A stretch of DNA of 64,000 nucleotides, taken from assembly GCF_027595985.1 (NCBI RefSeq), contig NW_026570965.1:37243-101242 (forward strand), written 5' to 3'. This stretch comes from Sorex araneus (taxonomy: Eukaryota; Chordata; Mammalia; Eulipotyphla; Soricidae). The notes under the pieces were generated by a model, which worked only from the letters and a program-made list of their open reading frames with translations, ran no database searches and was not told where the DNA came from. Position numbers and translations under genes: made by a program. How positions within the stretch are numbered: the stretch's first letter is position 1; each line of letters opens with the position of its first letter. This document shows, in pieces, positions 1 through 28,388 of the stretch.

Positions 1-655
1 TCTTTCTTTCCTTCTTTCTTTCTTCCCTTCTTTCTTTCTTTCTTTCTATCTTTCTTTCTTTCATCTTTCTTTCTTTTTTCTTTCTTTCCCTCTTTTTTCT
101 TTCCCTTTTTCTTTCTCTCTTTCTTCCTTCCTTTCTTCTTCCCTTCCTGTCTTTCTTTTTCTTTCTTTCTTTCTTTCTTTCTATCTTTCTTTCTTTCTTT
201 GTTCCTATCTCTTTTTTCTTTCTATTTCTTTCTCTTTCTTTCTCCCTTCTTTCTTTCTTTGTCTTTCTTTCTCTTTCTTCCTTACTTCCTTTTCTTTCTT
301 TCTTTCATCCTTCCTTCCTTTCTTCTTCCTTCCTTTCTTCTTCCTCCCTTTTTCTTTCTTCTTCCTTCTTTCCTTTCTTTCTTTTTTTCTTCCTTTCTTC
401 ATACCTTTCTTTCTTTTTCATTCCTTCCTTTATTTTTCTTTCTTTCTCTCTTTTTCTTTATTTCTGTTCTCTTTCTCTTTCTGTCTCTTTCTCTTTCTTT
501 CTATCTGCCTTTCATCCTTTTTTCTCTTTTTACTTTTCTCTTTCTTTGTTTCTTTCATTCTTTCTGCCTTTTTTCCTTCTTCCTCTCTCTTTCTCTTTTA
601 CTCTTTCTTTCCTTTCTTCCTCCCTTCCTTCCTCTCTCTTTCTTTCTTTCATCTT
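1..655. repeat. Pyrimidine microsatellite, degenerate (TTTC)n/(TTCC)n
   Basis: The stretch is nearly all C and T on the + strand, built from interrupted TTTC and TTCC units. The long open frames through it (Phe/Leu/Ser-rich forward, Lys/Arg/Glu-rich reverse) follow from its composition and are not genes. It continues off the left edge and probably lies in an intron of copy 1. Confidence 0.95.
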
Positions 656-850
656 ATATTGGTTTGCAGTATAGGTACTATGTGGCCATAATATTTGGCC
701 CATAGTCTACTTTCAGCACGCATCTCCCATCCCAAACAATCCCTCCAACCATCATTTACTTAGTGGTACCTTCTCTATCCCAGCTGCCTTCTCCCACAAC
801 TCAAACACAAAAGCTTGTAAGTGTATCTCACAGTGATTCAATTCAATTAA
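656..850 (-). mobile_element. LINE-1-like 3' UTR fragment, antisense
   Basis: The text matches, in reverse complement, the 3' end seen in sense orientation at 54783-55400. Shared landmarks are a run around GTCTACTTTCAGCACGCATC and a CATCTCCCATCCC block. A short sense-like end (AAAAGCTTGTAAGTG followed by an A run) directly follows at about 810-860, so two fragments may be joined head to head. Confidence 0.6.
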
Positions 851-879
851 AAAAAAAAATGGGTGCGAGACGGGAGTGT

Positions 880-1520
880 ACCTGTACCGCGTGTAGCTAA
901 CTACACGCTGTTTTTAGTTCCTGCATCAATCTATCGATTGACTACTCTATTGATTATTTGCCTACTCTACTGATGGTCTGACTCTACTGATTGAGTACTG
1001 ATTGTTTGACTACCTTGTTTTTTGATTTCTGTTGAACTTTTGCCTACTTTGTTTTTGGTCTTGTTGAACTATTGCTCATTTTAGATTGGGTTTCTATTAT
1101 CAACCCATGTGTTGTTTAGCCAACCGCATGGTTTGGCTCCTGTAAATTTGTTGCTTCCTGAGGGAAATTCCAAGAGATGGCTTGGCCCTTTATACAAATC
1201 CTTATTTTTTTTGTTTGTTTGATTTTATTTTATAGTCAAAGCTGCTCCTTCTCAAAAAAAAAATAGGGAGCTGGAGAGATAGCACAGCGGGTAGGGCATT
1301 TGCCTTGCACGCGGCCAACCCGGGTTCGATTCCCAGCATCCCATACGGTCCCCCGAGCACCGCCTGGAGTCATTCCTGAGCGCATGAGCCAGGAGTGACC
1401 CCTGTGCATCGCCAGGTGTGACCCAAAAAGCAAAAATAAATAAATAAATAAATAAAGCTGCTCCTTCTCACCCAGGCAGGGCTGGAGAGAGTCGCTGGCC
1501 AGCTAATAAAGGCTCCTTGA
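880..1520 (+). mobile_element. LTR-like element (endogenous retrovirus, solo or partial)
   Basis: A non-repetitive block has a TATA-like TTATACAAAT at 1190-1199 and a poly(A) signal AATAAA at 1505-1510 followed by GGCTCCTTGATT. That order and spacing resemble the U3-R part of a gammaretrovirus-like LTR once the 199-bp SINE inserted at 1255-1453 is removed. The right end is cut by a second SINE at 1521. No internal retroviral genes are present. The left boundary is uncertain. Confidence 0.5.
1255..1453 (+). mobile_element. SOR-type SINE with target-site duplication
   Basis: Full-length tRNA-headed shrew SINE with A box TAGCACAGCGG, B box GGTTCGATTCC and a tail of AAAT repeats. A perfect 17-bp direct repeat, AAAGCTGCTCCTTCTCA, flanks it at 1238-1254 and 1454-1470, which is the expected target-site duplication of LINE-mediated insertion. 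It is nested inside the LTR-like element. Confidence 0.93.
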
Positions 1521-1705
1521 TTTTTTTTCTTTATTTTTTTTTCTTTTTTTTGGGTGTCACACCCAAAGATGCTCAGAGGTGACTCCCGGCTCTGCACTCA
1601 GGAATTACTCCTGCAGTGCTCAGGGGACCCTACGGGATGCCAGGGATGGAACCCGGGTTGGCTGCGTGCCAGGCAGAGACCCTCCCCGCTGTCCCATCGC
1701 TCCGT
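1521..1705 (-). mobile_element. SOR-type SINE, antisense
   Basis: It reads as a T-rich run, then GGGTGTCACACCCAAAGATG, then the SINE body and head in reverse complement, ending near CCCATCGCTCCG. It lies about 175 bp upstream of the first visible arylsulfatase exon. The ORF that runs from it into the exon is accidental. Confidence 0.88.
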
Positions 1706-1878
1706 TCGTTCCCAAAGGCTCCTGGACCTGAGACAAGATCATGACTCAGTGGGGCTTGATGGGGGTCTCTCGCCTATCCCATCCCTGGGCTGCCTCTCAC
1801 CTGCCAGCCGCCCCGTTCTCCGAGCTCAGAGCACCCAGCTGACCTGCTCTTCCTCTGCCTTCCCCCCCCCCCGCCCAG

Positions 1879-18671
<16,793 letters not shown>

Positions 18672-18719
18672 CGTGGTTCTTACAGGACCCCGGGGTGGCT
18701 GTCCTGGACAGGTGAAGGC

Positions 18720-18725
18720 AATAAA
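18720..18725 (+). promoter_or_regulatory. Poly(A) signal AATAAA of copy 1
   Basis: AATAAA lies 49 nt after the stop codon, in a position conserved in copy 2 (38376). A GT/T-rich stretch follows within about 40 nt. This implies a very short 3' UTR. Confidence 0.75.
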
Positions 18726-18794
18726 GGACTGTGAGACCGGGACGGATGCTTCTAGTTTATTTCCTTCCCTGTTTGTTTTTGGGTTTTAAATTTT

Positions 18795-19040
18795 TAAAAA
18801 CTTTTTTTTGAGTGTTGTGTGAGACAGACCCTTACAAAGCTGTTCCCGATTGGGTTTCAGGCATAGAGTGTTCCAACCCCCGTCCCTCCACCAGGGCACA
18901 TTGCCCAGACACCAGTGACCCCAGGGTCCCTCCCTTCACCGCCCACTCCCCTCATCATCCCTGACCACCAAGGTGTGATCCTGGTCACAGAGCTAGGAGT
19001 GAGCCCTATCACCGGGTGTGGCACAGAAAACAGAAGGAAA
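18795..19040 (-). mobile_element. Antisense LINE-1-like 3' UTR plus SINE 3' fragment
   Basis: At 18795-18965 GTGTGAGACAGACCCTTACA and CACCAGGGCACATTGCCC match the LINE 3' end in antisense. At 18966-19040 a sense SINE tail follows. The same pair lies at 38697-38940 after copy 2, so it belongs to the duplicated unit. Confidence 0.7.
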
Positions 19041-19050
19041 AAAAAAGAAA

Positions 19051-19107
<57 letters not shown>

Positions 19108-19390
19108 AGAGAAAGAAAGAAAGAAAGAGAAAAAGGAAGGAAGGAAGGAAGGAAGGAAGGAAGGAAGGAAGGAAGGAAGGAAGGAAGGAAGGAAGGAAGG
19201 AGGGAGAGAGGGAGGGAGGGAGGGAGGGAGGGAAGGAAGGAAGAAAGGAGGAGCAAGGAAGGAAGGAAGGAAGAGAAACGAGGGAAGAAAGGAAAGAGGG
19301 AAGGGTGGAAAGAAGAAAATAAGAAAAGAGGAAGGAGAGAAAAAAGGAGGAAGGGCGGAAGGGAAAGGGATAGAAGTAAGAAAGGGAGGG
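19020..19390. repeat. Purine tract, (GAAA)n/(GGAA)n/(GGGA)n
   Basis: A+G only for almost 370 bp on the + strand, with pure (GAAA)n, (GGAA)n and (GGGA)n sub-runs. Copy 2 has the same tract at 38941-39400. It marks a switch from pyrimidine tracts inside the gene to purine tracts beyond it. Confidence 0.95.
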
Positions 19391-19662
<272 letters not shown>

Positions 19663-20268
19663 AAAACGTAGCTGGGCCTGAGATGATGGGACATTGTCCA
19701 CCAACACAGCCCCAGTGGAGTCAGGTGCAAGGTCATCCGTGATGCAGGACCTGCCTCTGGTCCCGTCTGGTCACTGCATCCCCAATGCCGGCGTGACAGG
19801 ACACCACGGACGGCACTAGCCTGGCACGCAACCAACGCCAGCTCAATCCCATGCCCAGAGCCCCGTAAGACCCACCGCGAGAGACCAGGAGTGGCCGGGA
19901 GTGACCCCGTGAGCTGAGCCGGGCGTCGGGGAGCCTCCCCGGGGTGGAACGGGGGCCGAGAAAACAAACAGCAGAAACAAACAGGGAAGTTGGCGGAGAG
20001 ATTTATTTCCAAGGAACCCGCACCGCCAGCGCCACCAGGAAGGGTGTGGGTTACACTTTTCAAAAATTGACAAATTAAAACCGAAAGGTTACAAATAGGA
20101 TCCTGGGCGGGGGGGGGGGTCGGAGTGATTGGACAGTGGGTCAGGCTCTTGCCGGGTGGGTGATGAAGGAGAGACGTAAGCTCGGGTTCGGTCCTCCCCC
20201 TCCAAGAGCCAAGCCCAGGACTCATCCCTGACCATCACCAGGAATGGCCCCCAGACCAAAAAAAAAAA
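19663..20268 (+). mobile_element. Old SINE copies after copy 1
   Basis: Two diverged SINE-like segments are visible, at about 19790-19975 and 20112-20268 (GGTTCGGTCCTCC B-box remnant, A-rich end). The rest is unassigned. No coding evidence. Confidence 0.5.
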
Positions 20269-20419
20269 ATCAAAAACCAGCTTTTCCGGGAGGATCTCTG
20301 CCGTCTCCAAGGAAACCGCAGACCCACAAGGGTGCAAAGAAAAGGGCAGCTTGGTGAAAGCACTGAACTGAACGTGATGACCTCTTAGCGCGTGTATTTG
20401 CAACCATAGTGCACCAAAG

Positions 20420-20430
20420 GGGAGAGAGAG

Positions 20431-20475
<45 letters not shown>

Positions 20476-20743
20476 CAGAGAGATAGAGAGACAGAGAGAC
20501 AGAGAGGACAGAGGACAGAGAGAGAGGACAGAGAGAGACAGAAGAGAGAGAGAGAGGGGGCTGGAGCAATAGCACAGCAGGTAGGGCATTTGCCTTGCAC
20601 GCAGCCCGACCCGGGTTCGATTCCCAGCATCCCATAGGGTCCCCTGAGCACCGCCAGGGGTGATTCCTGAGTGCAGAGCCAGGAGGGACCCCTGAGCATC
20701 GCTGGGTGGGACCCAAAAAGCAAAAAAAAAAAAAAAAAAAAAA
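20420..20743 (+). mobile_element. (GA)n/(GACA) tract and SOR-type SINE
   Basis: GA-rich repeats at 20420-20557 run directly into a full-length SINE (20557-20743) with a 21-bp A tail. Confidence 0.93.
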
Positions 20744-20955
20744 GGAGAGAGAGAGGAGAGATTGAGAGAGAGGGAGTGAGGTACAGAGAGAGAGGTAGGG
20801 GTGGGGGGTGATGGGAGGGACCGTGGGGACACTGATGCTGGGAAATGTGCCCTGGTGGAGGGCCGGGGGTTGGAGCACTGTGTGACGGAAACCCAATCAT
20901 GGACAGCTGTGTCATGGTCTATCTCATGGATATTCCATAAAAATATTTAAGGAAA
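20744..20955 (+). mobile_element. LINE-1-like 3' end fragment
   Basis: A GA-rich start, GTGGAGGGCCGGGGGTTGGA and a CATAAAAATA end match the sense 3' end of the LINE family at 55230-55410. Confidence 0.6.
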
Positions 20956-21065
20956 GGAAAAAAAAAGAAAAAGCTTAAAAAGAATTCAGGGTAGGGGGGA
21001 AGGGCTGATGTTTGCCTTAACAAGGATATGGCATTAAAGTTAAAATACACAACGGGGGGGGGGGG

Positions 21066-21430
21066 CGCTGGAGCGATAGCACAGCGGGGAGGGCGTTTGC
21101 CTTGCACGCGGCCGACCCGGGTTCGATTCCCAGCGTCCATAGGGTCCCCTGAGCACCGCCAGGAGTAATTCCTGAGTGCAGAGCCAGGAGGTGACCCCTG
21201 TGCATTGCCGGGTGGGACCCAAAAAGAAAAAAAAAATACACAACGGGGCTGGAGTGATAGCACAGCGGGGAGGGCGTTTGCCTTGCACGCAGCCCGACCC
21301 GGGTCCGATTCCCAGCATCCCATATGGTCCCCCTGAGCACCGCCAGGAGTAATTCCTGAGTCCATGAGCCAGGAGTAACCCCTGTGCAGCAACTGGGTGT
21401 GACCCAAAAACAAACAAACAAACAAAATAC
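21066..21430 (+). mobile_element. Two SOR-type SINEs in tandem
   Basis: SINE one is at 21066-21232 and SINE two at 21247-21430. The sequence AAATACACAACGGGG occurs before the first and again between the two, consistent with the target-site duplication of the first. The second ends in an AAAC-repeat tail. Confidence 0.92.
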
Positions 21431-21439
21431 ATTAAAGAA

Positions 21440-22062
21440 ACTTGGGTGCATCGACACAGTGGAATACTATGCAGCTGTTAGGAGAGAGGAAGTCATGAAA
21501 TTTGGTTCTAAGTGGATGGACATGGAGAGTCTCATGCTGAGTGAAATGAGTCAGAGAGAGGGACAGACAGAGAAGAACTGCACTCATTGGTGGAGTATAA
21601 AGTAACAGAATAGGAGACGGACACACAAGGACAGTAGAGACAAGGGCCAGGAGGATTGCCCCATGGTTGGGAGCCGCCTCCTGAGCTGGGGGAGAAGGCG
21701 GCTGGGATGAGAAGGGGTCACTGCGTCAGGGATGGTTGGAGGGATGCTCGGGATGGGAGACGTGTGCTGAGAGTCAACAAAGGATGCACTCGTGACGGCC
21801 TCTCGGTGTCTGTATTGCAAACCAGGATGCCCCAAAGCAGAGAGAGAGTGTGGGGGAGATTGTCTGCCATGGAGGCAGGGGGAGGGCGGGATGGGGGGAC
21901 ACTGGGGACAGGGGTGGTGCGGAATGGGGCACGGGTGGAGCGATCCATGTCCCGTCACTGTGTGACTGACACTCAAACACGAAAGCGTGTAAGTGGTTCT
22001 ATCCCGGGCATCCCGTGGGCGCCCCCGGCCCACCAGGACAGAAGGCTCAGTGGACCCACCCG
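21440..22062 (+). mobile_element. LINE-1-like 3' end
   Basis: GGAATACTATGCAGCTGTTA, TGAGTGAAATGAGTCAGAGA and ATTGTCTGCCATGGAGGCAG follow the same order as in the copies at 32690 and 54845. It ends near CGAAAGCGTGTAAGTGG at the gap edge. Confidence 0.75.
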
Positions 22063-22562
22063 NNNNNNNNNNNNNNNNNNNNNNNNNNNNNNNNNNNNNN
22101 NNNNNNNNNNNNNNNNNNNNNNNNNNNNNNNNNNNNNNNNNNNNNNNNNNNNNNNNNNNNNNNNNNNNNNNNNNNNNNNNNNNNNNNNNNNNNNNNNNNN
22201 NNNNNNNNNNNNNNNNNNNNNNNNNNNNNNNNNNNNNNNNNNNNNNNNNNNNNNNNNNNNNNNNNNNNNNNNNNNNNNNNNNNNNNNNNNNNNNNNNNNN
22301 NNNNNNNNNNNNNNNNNNNNNNNNNNNNNNNNNNNNNNNNNNNNNNNNNNNNNNNNNNNNNNNNNNNNNNNNNNNNNNNNNNNNNNNNNNNNNNNNNNNN
22401 NNNNNNNNNNNNNNNNNNNNNNNNNNNNNNNNNNNNNNNNNNNNNNNNNNNNNNNNNNNNNNNNNNNNNNNNNNNNNNNNNNNNNNNNNNNNNNNNNNNN
22501 NNNNNNNNNNNNNNNNNNNNNNNNNNNNNNNNNNNNNNNNNNNNNNNNNNNNNNNNNNNNNN
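22063..22562. other. Assembly gap of exactly 500 N
   Basis: All N. The round length suggests a placeholder of unknown true size. It lies directly upstream of visible exon 1 of copy 2, where any missing 5' exon of that copy would be expected. Confidence 0.99.
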
Positions 22563-22631
22563 GTCTGTCCAGTTCTCCGAGCTCAGAGCACCCAGCTGAC
22601 CTGCTCGTCCTCTGCCTTCCCCCCCTCCCAG

Positions 22632-22754
22632 GGATGGCGAGTGACGACGACAGCCGGGTGGTCTACTCCCTGGGGGACCCCGCCGGGCTGCCTCGCAACG
22701 AGACGACGTTCGCCGAGTTACTGCGGGAGCAGGGCTACAGCACCGCCCTCATAG
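22632..22754 (+). pseudogene. ARSF-like: Copy 2, exon 1
   Basis: Acceptor CCCAG ends at 22631 and donor GTGAGA starts at 22755. Length is 123 nt and the frame is open. It reads GMASDDDSRVVYSLGDPAGL and then is identical to copy 1 through STALIG. All ten base differences from copy 1 fall in one 43-nt stretch. Confidence 0.88.
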
Positions 22755-23039
22755 GTGAGACCCCGCTGGCGCGCCCTGCGCGGGCAGAAGACCCACCCAA
22801 CGGGGGCCACTTCGTCCTTCGGGACGTGCGCTCGGGGGAACCCCTGAGAAGTGACCCCGCGTGTTGGTGAGGACAGAGACCCCGGCTCTAGTCTCTCTGG
22901 ACCCCCCGGCCCCGAGTGTGCTTTCTTCCCGGAAATCCAGCGGCTGGCATAACCGTCCCTGCACTCCTGCGTGTTGCCGCTGCTGTGTGCTCCCTGGAGA
23001 GTCTCTCTTCCTCTTGGTCCTCCTGGCCTCTTGATGGAC

Positions 23040-24276
23040 TGCAGGCATGCACATACACATGCACACATGCGCACACACCACGCACACACACGCACACATG
23101 CACAGACAAACATGCATGCACATATGCACAAATATGCATGCACATTCAAACACACGTGCACGCAACACATACATGCATACTCACCACACACATGCACACA
23201 CACGCATGCACATACACACATGGACACATGTGCATACACAAGCACACATCATGCATGGACACACACATGCACACACATGTTCACACATGCATGAACACAC
23301 ATACACATATGCACACACAAGGGCATATGCACACGCACACACATAGGCACACATCATGCATGGACACACACGTGCACACACATGCTCACACATGCACGAA
23401 CACACATACCCATATGCACACACACAAGGACACATGCACAAACATAAGCACATATCATGCATGGACACACACGTGCACACACACGTTCACACATGCACGA
23501 ACACACATACACATATGCACACACAACGACACATGCACATGCACACACATAAGCACACACATGCACACTACACATGTGCATGCACACACATGCACACACA
23601 AGCCCATACACATACATGTACACATGCACACATATGCACATGCGCATGTGAACACATATGCACACATGCAAGAACACATGCACATATGCACATACATATG
23701 CACATAAACACATGCAAACAGATACACATACACATATGCACACATAAGCACACACATATATTAACACCACATGCACACAGATGTGTACACATGCATACAC
23801 ATGCACACACATACACATATGCACGCACACTCACTCAAGGACACATGCACACACGCACACACATAAACACAACCATGCTTGTTCATGGACACACATGCAC
23901 ACACATGCCCATACACATATACAGATATCAGGCAAACACACGTGTACATATGAACACACATGCACACACATGCAAGGACACGTGCACACACACATAAGAA
24001 CACACGCACATGCACATACACATATGCATAGACACACATGCACACATGCAAGGACACAGCACATGCCCACATGCATAAGCACACACACATGCACACACCG
24101 CACACATGTGCACACACATGTACACACATGCAGGCCCAACTACATATGTGCACTCACACATATGCGTGCAAGCAAACATACACATATGAACACACAGCAC
24201 ACCCACGCAAGGACACCTGCACACGTGCACACACATGTGTGTGCACACACATGCACACACATGTACACACACACCC
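23040..24276. repeat. CA-rich array in intron 1 of copy 2
   Basis: Same kind of ACACATGCACAC text as 2288-3855 but about 330 bp shorter, with blocks of its own such as GCACACATCATGCATGGACA repeated at about 110-bp spacing. Confidence 0.94.
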
Positions 24277-24756
24277 TTTCCTCCCTCATTGCCACCCTCT
24301 GTCTCTGTCAGACACGGCTCAGGCCTGCTCCCCCCAGCCTCCGCCGACCTTCCCGAGTGTGTCCGTCTGCCTGGGGCCGGCTCCCAGCTCTGGTCCCACA
24401 CGGTTCCCGGCGGCCTCCCCCGTGGTTCTGCCTCGTTGGCGGGGCCCGAGCGGACAATGCCCCCCAGGGCCCGGCCGATCCTGCGCTCCCTGTCGTGGAT
24501 TTCCAAGACGTGGGTTTCCGAGAAGAATGTCTCTCCCTTGGCCCTGCCCCGTCGACCCCCCTCCACTCGGATACGGAATACGCGTCTATCCGGAGACCCT
24601 TGCGACCTGCCCCCTCATCCCCACCCCTACGTCGTGCTCCCCCCTACCCGCGTCCCTGCTGCCTGGGGGTGCTCATCTTCCAGAAGAAGGCTGCAGGGGT
24701 GAAACTTGGGCCACGAGGTCTCTGTCTGTCTGACAGGTGTCTGTCTGATAAGATCC
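24277..24756 (+). other. Unique intron 1 block, copy 2
   Basis: Counterpart of 3856-4332. No gene seen. Confidence 0.65.
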
Positions 24757-25725
24757 AGCGTCCACCCACCAATCTACCCATCGATCTACCCATCCACTTG
24801 CCGTTCTACCAATCATTCGTCTACAATATGTGAACCCACCCACCCACTTATTATTCCATCCTCTGTCCAACCTCTGTCCATCCACCCAGTCATCAGGCTA
24901 ACAGTCTTTCCTTTGTCGGAACTCTACCCGTCCATCCTTCCATTGATCAATTATCCATCACTATCATCTTCCCTTCATTCACCCATCCATCTTCTATCAA
25001 TCTACCATCCATCAAATATCATCTTCCCTCCATCCCTCCATCCATCCATCCATTCACCCATCCATCCATCCACCCATCCTCTTATTGATCTCCCATCCAT
25101 CAGTTATCATCTCCTTTCTATTTATTCGTCCATCCATCCACCTGTCAGTTCATCCATCAGTTATTGACCTATCACCCCTGCATCCCACCCATCATTCATC
25201 CACCATGATCCTTCCATCATTCCAACCCCTAACCATTCACCTACCCACCCTCCCATTCTTTGTCTCTGTTCGTCATCTTCTTTCCTTCCTCCTTCCTTCA
25301 TTCCTCCTCTCTCTCCTCCTTCCTTTGTTCCTTTCTTCTTTCCTTTTCCTTCCTCTCTCCTTCCTTTCTTTCCTCCTTTTCCTCTACTTTATTCTCTCTC
25401 TTTCTCTTTCAATCTCCTTTTCTCTCCCTCATTTCCTTCCTTCCTTCTCTTTCTTTCTCACTCTCTTTCTTTCTCCCTTCCTCCGTTCCTTCCTTTTTTT
25501 CTCTCCTCTCCTCTTCTTCCTTCCTTCCTTCCCCTTCCTTCCTTCCTTCCTTCCTTCCTTCCTTCCTTCCTTCCTTCCTTCCTTCCTTCCTTCCTTCCTT
25601 CCTTCCTTCATTCCTTCCTTCCTTCCCCTTCCTTCCTTCCTTCCTTCCTTCCTTCCTTCCTTCCTTCCTTCCTTCCTTCCTTCCTTCCTTCCTTCATTCC
25701 ATTCTTTTTTCTTTATTTCTTATAC
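24757..25725. repeat. (CATC)n array then (TTCC)n pyrimidine tract
   Basis: CATC-type units run to about 25260, then C+T-only DNA with long pure (TTCC)n runs at about 25538-25610 and 25628-25695. Counterpart of 4333-5450. Confidence 0.95.
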
Positions 25726-26081
25726 ATCTATGCACCCATCTACACATCTCTCTTTGACTTTATGTTTACCTTTGTATCCATTCATCAATTGTTTCATCTA
25801 TTGATCCATGAATCCATATTTGTCAGTATTTATCTATCTTTGTGATCCTACTTCCCTCTCTCTGCCTCTGTCTGTCCACTCAGCCTTCCATCACCTGCCA
25901 ACCCCTCTCTGTGCCAGGTCATAGTGACCCTGCCTTTTTCCTCCCCCTGGATGAAGCCGACCTTTTGTCTACCACAGACTCACACGTATTTGTTCATCCT
26001 TTGACTTTGTGTGGCACCTTGAGTCAGAACAACCATATCTTAACCCAAACATTTGCAAACCAAGAGAAGCTAGCTCGTTTT

Positions 26082-26277
26082 TTATTTTTATTTTTTTTGG
26101 ATTTCTGGGTCCCACCCGGCGATGCTCAGGGGTTCCTCCTGGCTCTGCACTCAGGAATCACTCCTGATGGTGCTCGGGGGGCGGGGGGGACCCTATGGGA
26201 TGCTGGGAATCAAACCTGCGTCAGCTGCATGAAAGGCAAACGGTCTACCTGCTGTGCTATCGCTGCACCCACCCCCC
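26082..26277 (-). mobile_element. SOR-type SINE, antisense, copy 2 only
   Basis: T-rich start, GGGTCCCACCCGGCGATGCT, and a head ending TGCTATCGCTGCACCC. Copy 1 has no SINE at this point of intron 1, so insertion followed the duplication. Confidence 0.9.
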
Positions 26278-26447
26278 TCTTTTTTTTAAAGGAAGAAAAC
26301 AAAAACAGACGAAAGAGAGAAAGTTAGTGACCTTGATTTTGGTTCCCGAGTGCTTGTAAATGAAAAGCAAGTGTGTGACCACAGCATCTGGCTTCACCTC
26401 TTTGTGTGTGTGCATGTGTGTGTGTGTCTGTGTGTACTTCATTTCAG

Positions 26448-26876
26448 GGAAATGGCATCAAGGCTTAAATCGCCACGTTCGAGGCGATCACCATCACCAC
26501 CCCGTCTCACTACGGCTTCGATTACTTCTACGGCATGCCCTTCACGCTGATAGACGCCTGCTGGCCCGACCCCTCCCGGGACGTGGAGCTGACCCTCTCG
26601 GGGAGGATGGGTCTGCTGGTCCACCAGCTGATCGCCCTGGCCGTGGCCACCTTCATCTTGGGGATAGTCCCTGCACTTGCCCTGCGTGTGCTGGACCCTC
26701 ATCCTGGTCCCGGTGGTCCTGATCGTCCTCCTGAGCTACTTCTGGTTCGACAGCTACGGGTCCGCGCTCTACTGGGACTGCATCCTCATGCGAGGCCACG
26801 ACATCACGGAACAGCCCATGAAGGCAGAGCGTGCCGGCTCCATCATGGTCCAGGAAGCGACCGCCTTTCTAGAAAG
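26448..26876 (+). pseudogene. ARSF-like: Copy 2, exon 2, two frameshifts
   Basis: Acceptor TTTCAG ends at 26447 and donor GTAAAT starts at 26877. Length is 429 nt against 427 in copy 1. KWHQG is intact at the start. Extra C at 26500-26503 and extra C at 26669-26671. Translation from the acceptor runs out of frame after the His-rich stretch and stops at 26720-26722. Between and after the shifts the remaining frames still read family sequence ([39 protein letters not shown]). Confidence 0.88.
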
Positions 26877-26885
26877 GTAAATTCC

Positions 26886-27051
26886 CCGGGCCGGAGGGAT
26901 AGCACAGCGGGGGAGGGCGTTTGCCTTGCACGCGGCCAACCCGGGTACAATTCCCAGCACCCTATATGGTCCCCTGAGCACTGCCAGGAGTGATTCCTGA
27001 GTGCAGAGCCAGGAGGAACTCTTGAGCATTGCCAGGTGGGACCCAAAAAGC

Positions 27052-27088
<37 letters not shown>
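26886..27088 (+). mobile_element. SOR-type SINE in intron 2, copy 2
   Basis: Same insertion as 6475-6660. The tail has become a (AAT)n run at 27053-27088. Confidence 0.92.
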
Positions 27089-27092
<4 letters not shown>

Positions 27093-27158
27093 TCGAACAG
27101 TATCATTATAACTCCCGTTGGGTGTCAACCCTAAGTATTTTAGTCTTCACTGGTGAAT

Positions 27159-27270
27159 TTCTCCCTTCCTTCCTTCCTTCCTTCCTTCCTTCCTTCCTTC
27201 CTTCCTTCCTTCCTTCCTTCCTTCCTTCCTTCCTTCCTTCCTTCCTTCCTTCCTTCCTTCCTTCCTTCCT
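27159..27270. repeat. (TTCC)n microsatellite
   Basis: About 28 perfect TTCC units in intron 2 of copy 2, absent from copy 1. Confidence 0.97.
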
Positions 27271-27309
27271 CCCAGAGAGGGTTAGTTAACACACTCTTGC
27301 TCCCATCCC

Positions 27310-27372
27310 TGTCACTGTGTCACTGTCCTGTCGTTGTTCATCGATTTGCTCGAGCAGGCACTAGTAACGCTT
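27310..27372 (-). mobile_element. 3' tail of a composite SINE or RTE element
   Basis: CACTGTCCTGTCGTTGTTCA, a CATCGATTTGCTCGAGCAGG stretch and CACTAGTAACG match the RTE-type 3' end in antisense. The rest of the element is missing. Confidence 0.7.
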
Positions 27373-27872
27373 GTGTCTGTTTCTGTGTGTTTCTATACGT
27401 TTGTGTTTGTGTGTGAGTGTGTTTGTTTGTATGTGTGTGTCTGAGTCTGCGTCTCTCTGTGTGTTTGTGCATGTGTTGGAGTATGAGTGGGGTTTGCCCG
27501 TCTGTATGTATCTGTGCATGTGTGTCTGTGCACATGTGTCTATATGTGTGTTTGTGTGTGTGTCTCTCTGTTTGTGTGTTTGTGTCTCTGTGAATATGGT
27601 TGCGTGTGCCTGTATGTGTGTGTTTGTGTGTGTCTGTGTGTGTTTGTGTATGTGTATGAGTGTGCTTCTCTGTATGTCTGTATTTGTGTGTGTCTGTGTC
27701 TATATGTGTGCTTGTATATGTGTCTGTGTGTGTCTGTGTGTGTTTGTGTGTGTTGTGTGTGTTTGTGTGTGTCTGTGTATATGTGTGTGTTTATATGTGT
27801 GTGTTTTGCGTGTATGTCTGTATGTGTCTGTGTGTGTTTGTGTGTCTGTGTGTATGTGTGTCTGTGTATGTC
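27373..27872. repeat. (TG)n-rich array
   Basis: Alternating TG with TGTGTCTG and TGTATGTG variants for 500 bp in intron 2 of copy 2. Not present in copy 1. Confidence 0.95.
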
Positions 27873-28388
27873 CGAGTTCCATGATTCCTTTAGCAGTTGT
27901 GGGGCAGCTTCTGGCTCCGGGAGACCCCGGGGCACCCTCTTGCCTCAGCCAGCAGCTCCTCGAACCCTGGGCGTGAGACCATCTTTGGCTGCAGTGTCCC
28001 TAGGTGATATTTGCAGCGCGGCTGAGGTGAATCCCAACACCGGGGCCAGAGACCCGGAGTCTTAGGAGAGAGTTTATGAGGACACGCAAACAAGGCCACA
28101 CATACTCAGGGAACGTGCCTCTGTGGACTCGCAAACAGGTGACAGAGGAAGCAAGGGGGTTGTTACGGCTACGAAGAAACTTCTGGAATTTATTCTTGGT
28201 TCTCTACCGAAGAGGCCAGGCGCAACGCTGCCCCAGCCATGTGCTGCGTGTGTCCATGTGGCCGAGCACGGCGTGTCGCCCGCATCTCCCCTCTGGAGAC
28301 GGGGACGTTCGTGCTTCCCTGTGTGATGCCTGGGGTGTGTGTCGGGGTCTCTCCGCCCCCGGGGAAGCCCGGGTTCTCTCTTCAGCAC
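27873..28388 (+). other. Intron 2 block shared with the 59-kb remnant
   Basis: Bases 28215-28388 match 59400-59575 closely (GCATCTCCCCTCTGGAGACG, GGTGTGTGTCGGGGTCTCTC). The rest has no match I can see in the window. Copy 1 lacks the whole block. No gene supported. Confidence 0.65.

Noticed and set aside
20557..20743. Possible tRNA gene (A box and B box)
   Set aside because: The boxes belong to the SINE head. No acceptor stem closes and the same text recurs about thirty times with the SINE body attached.
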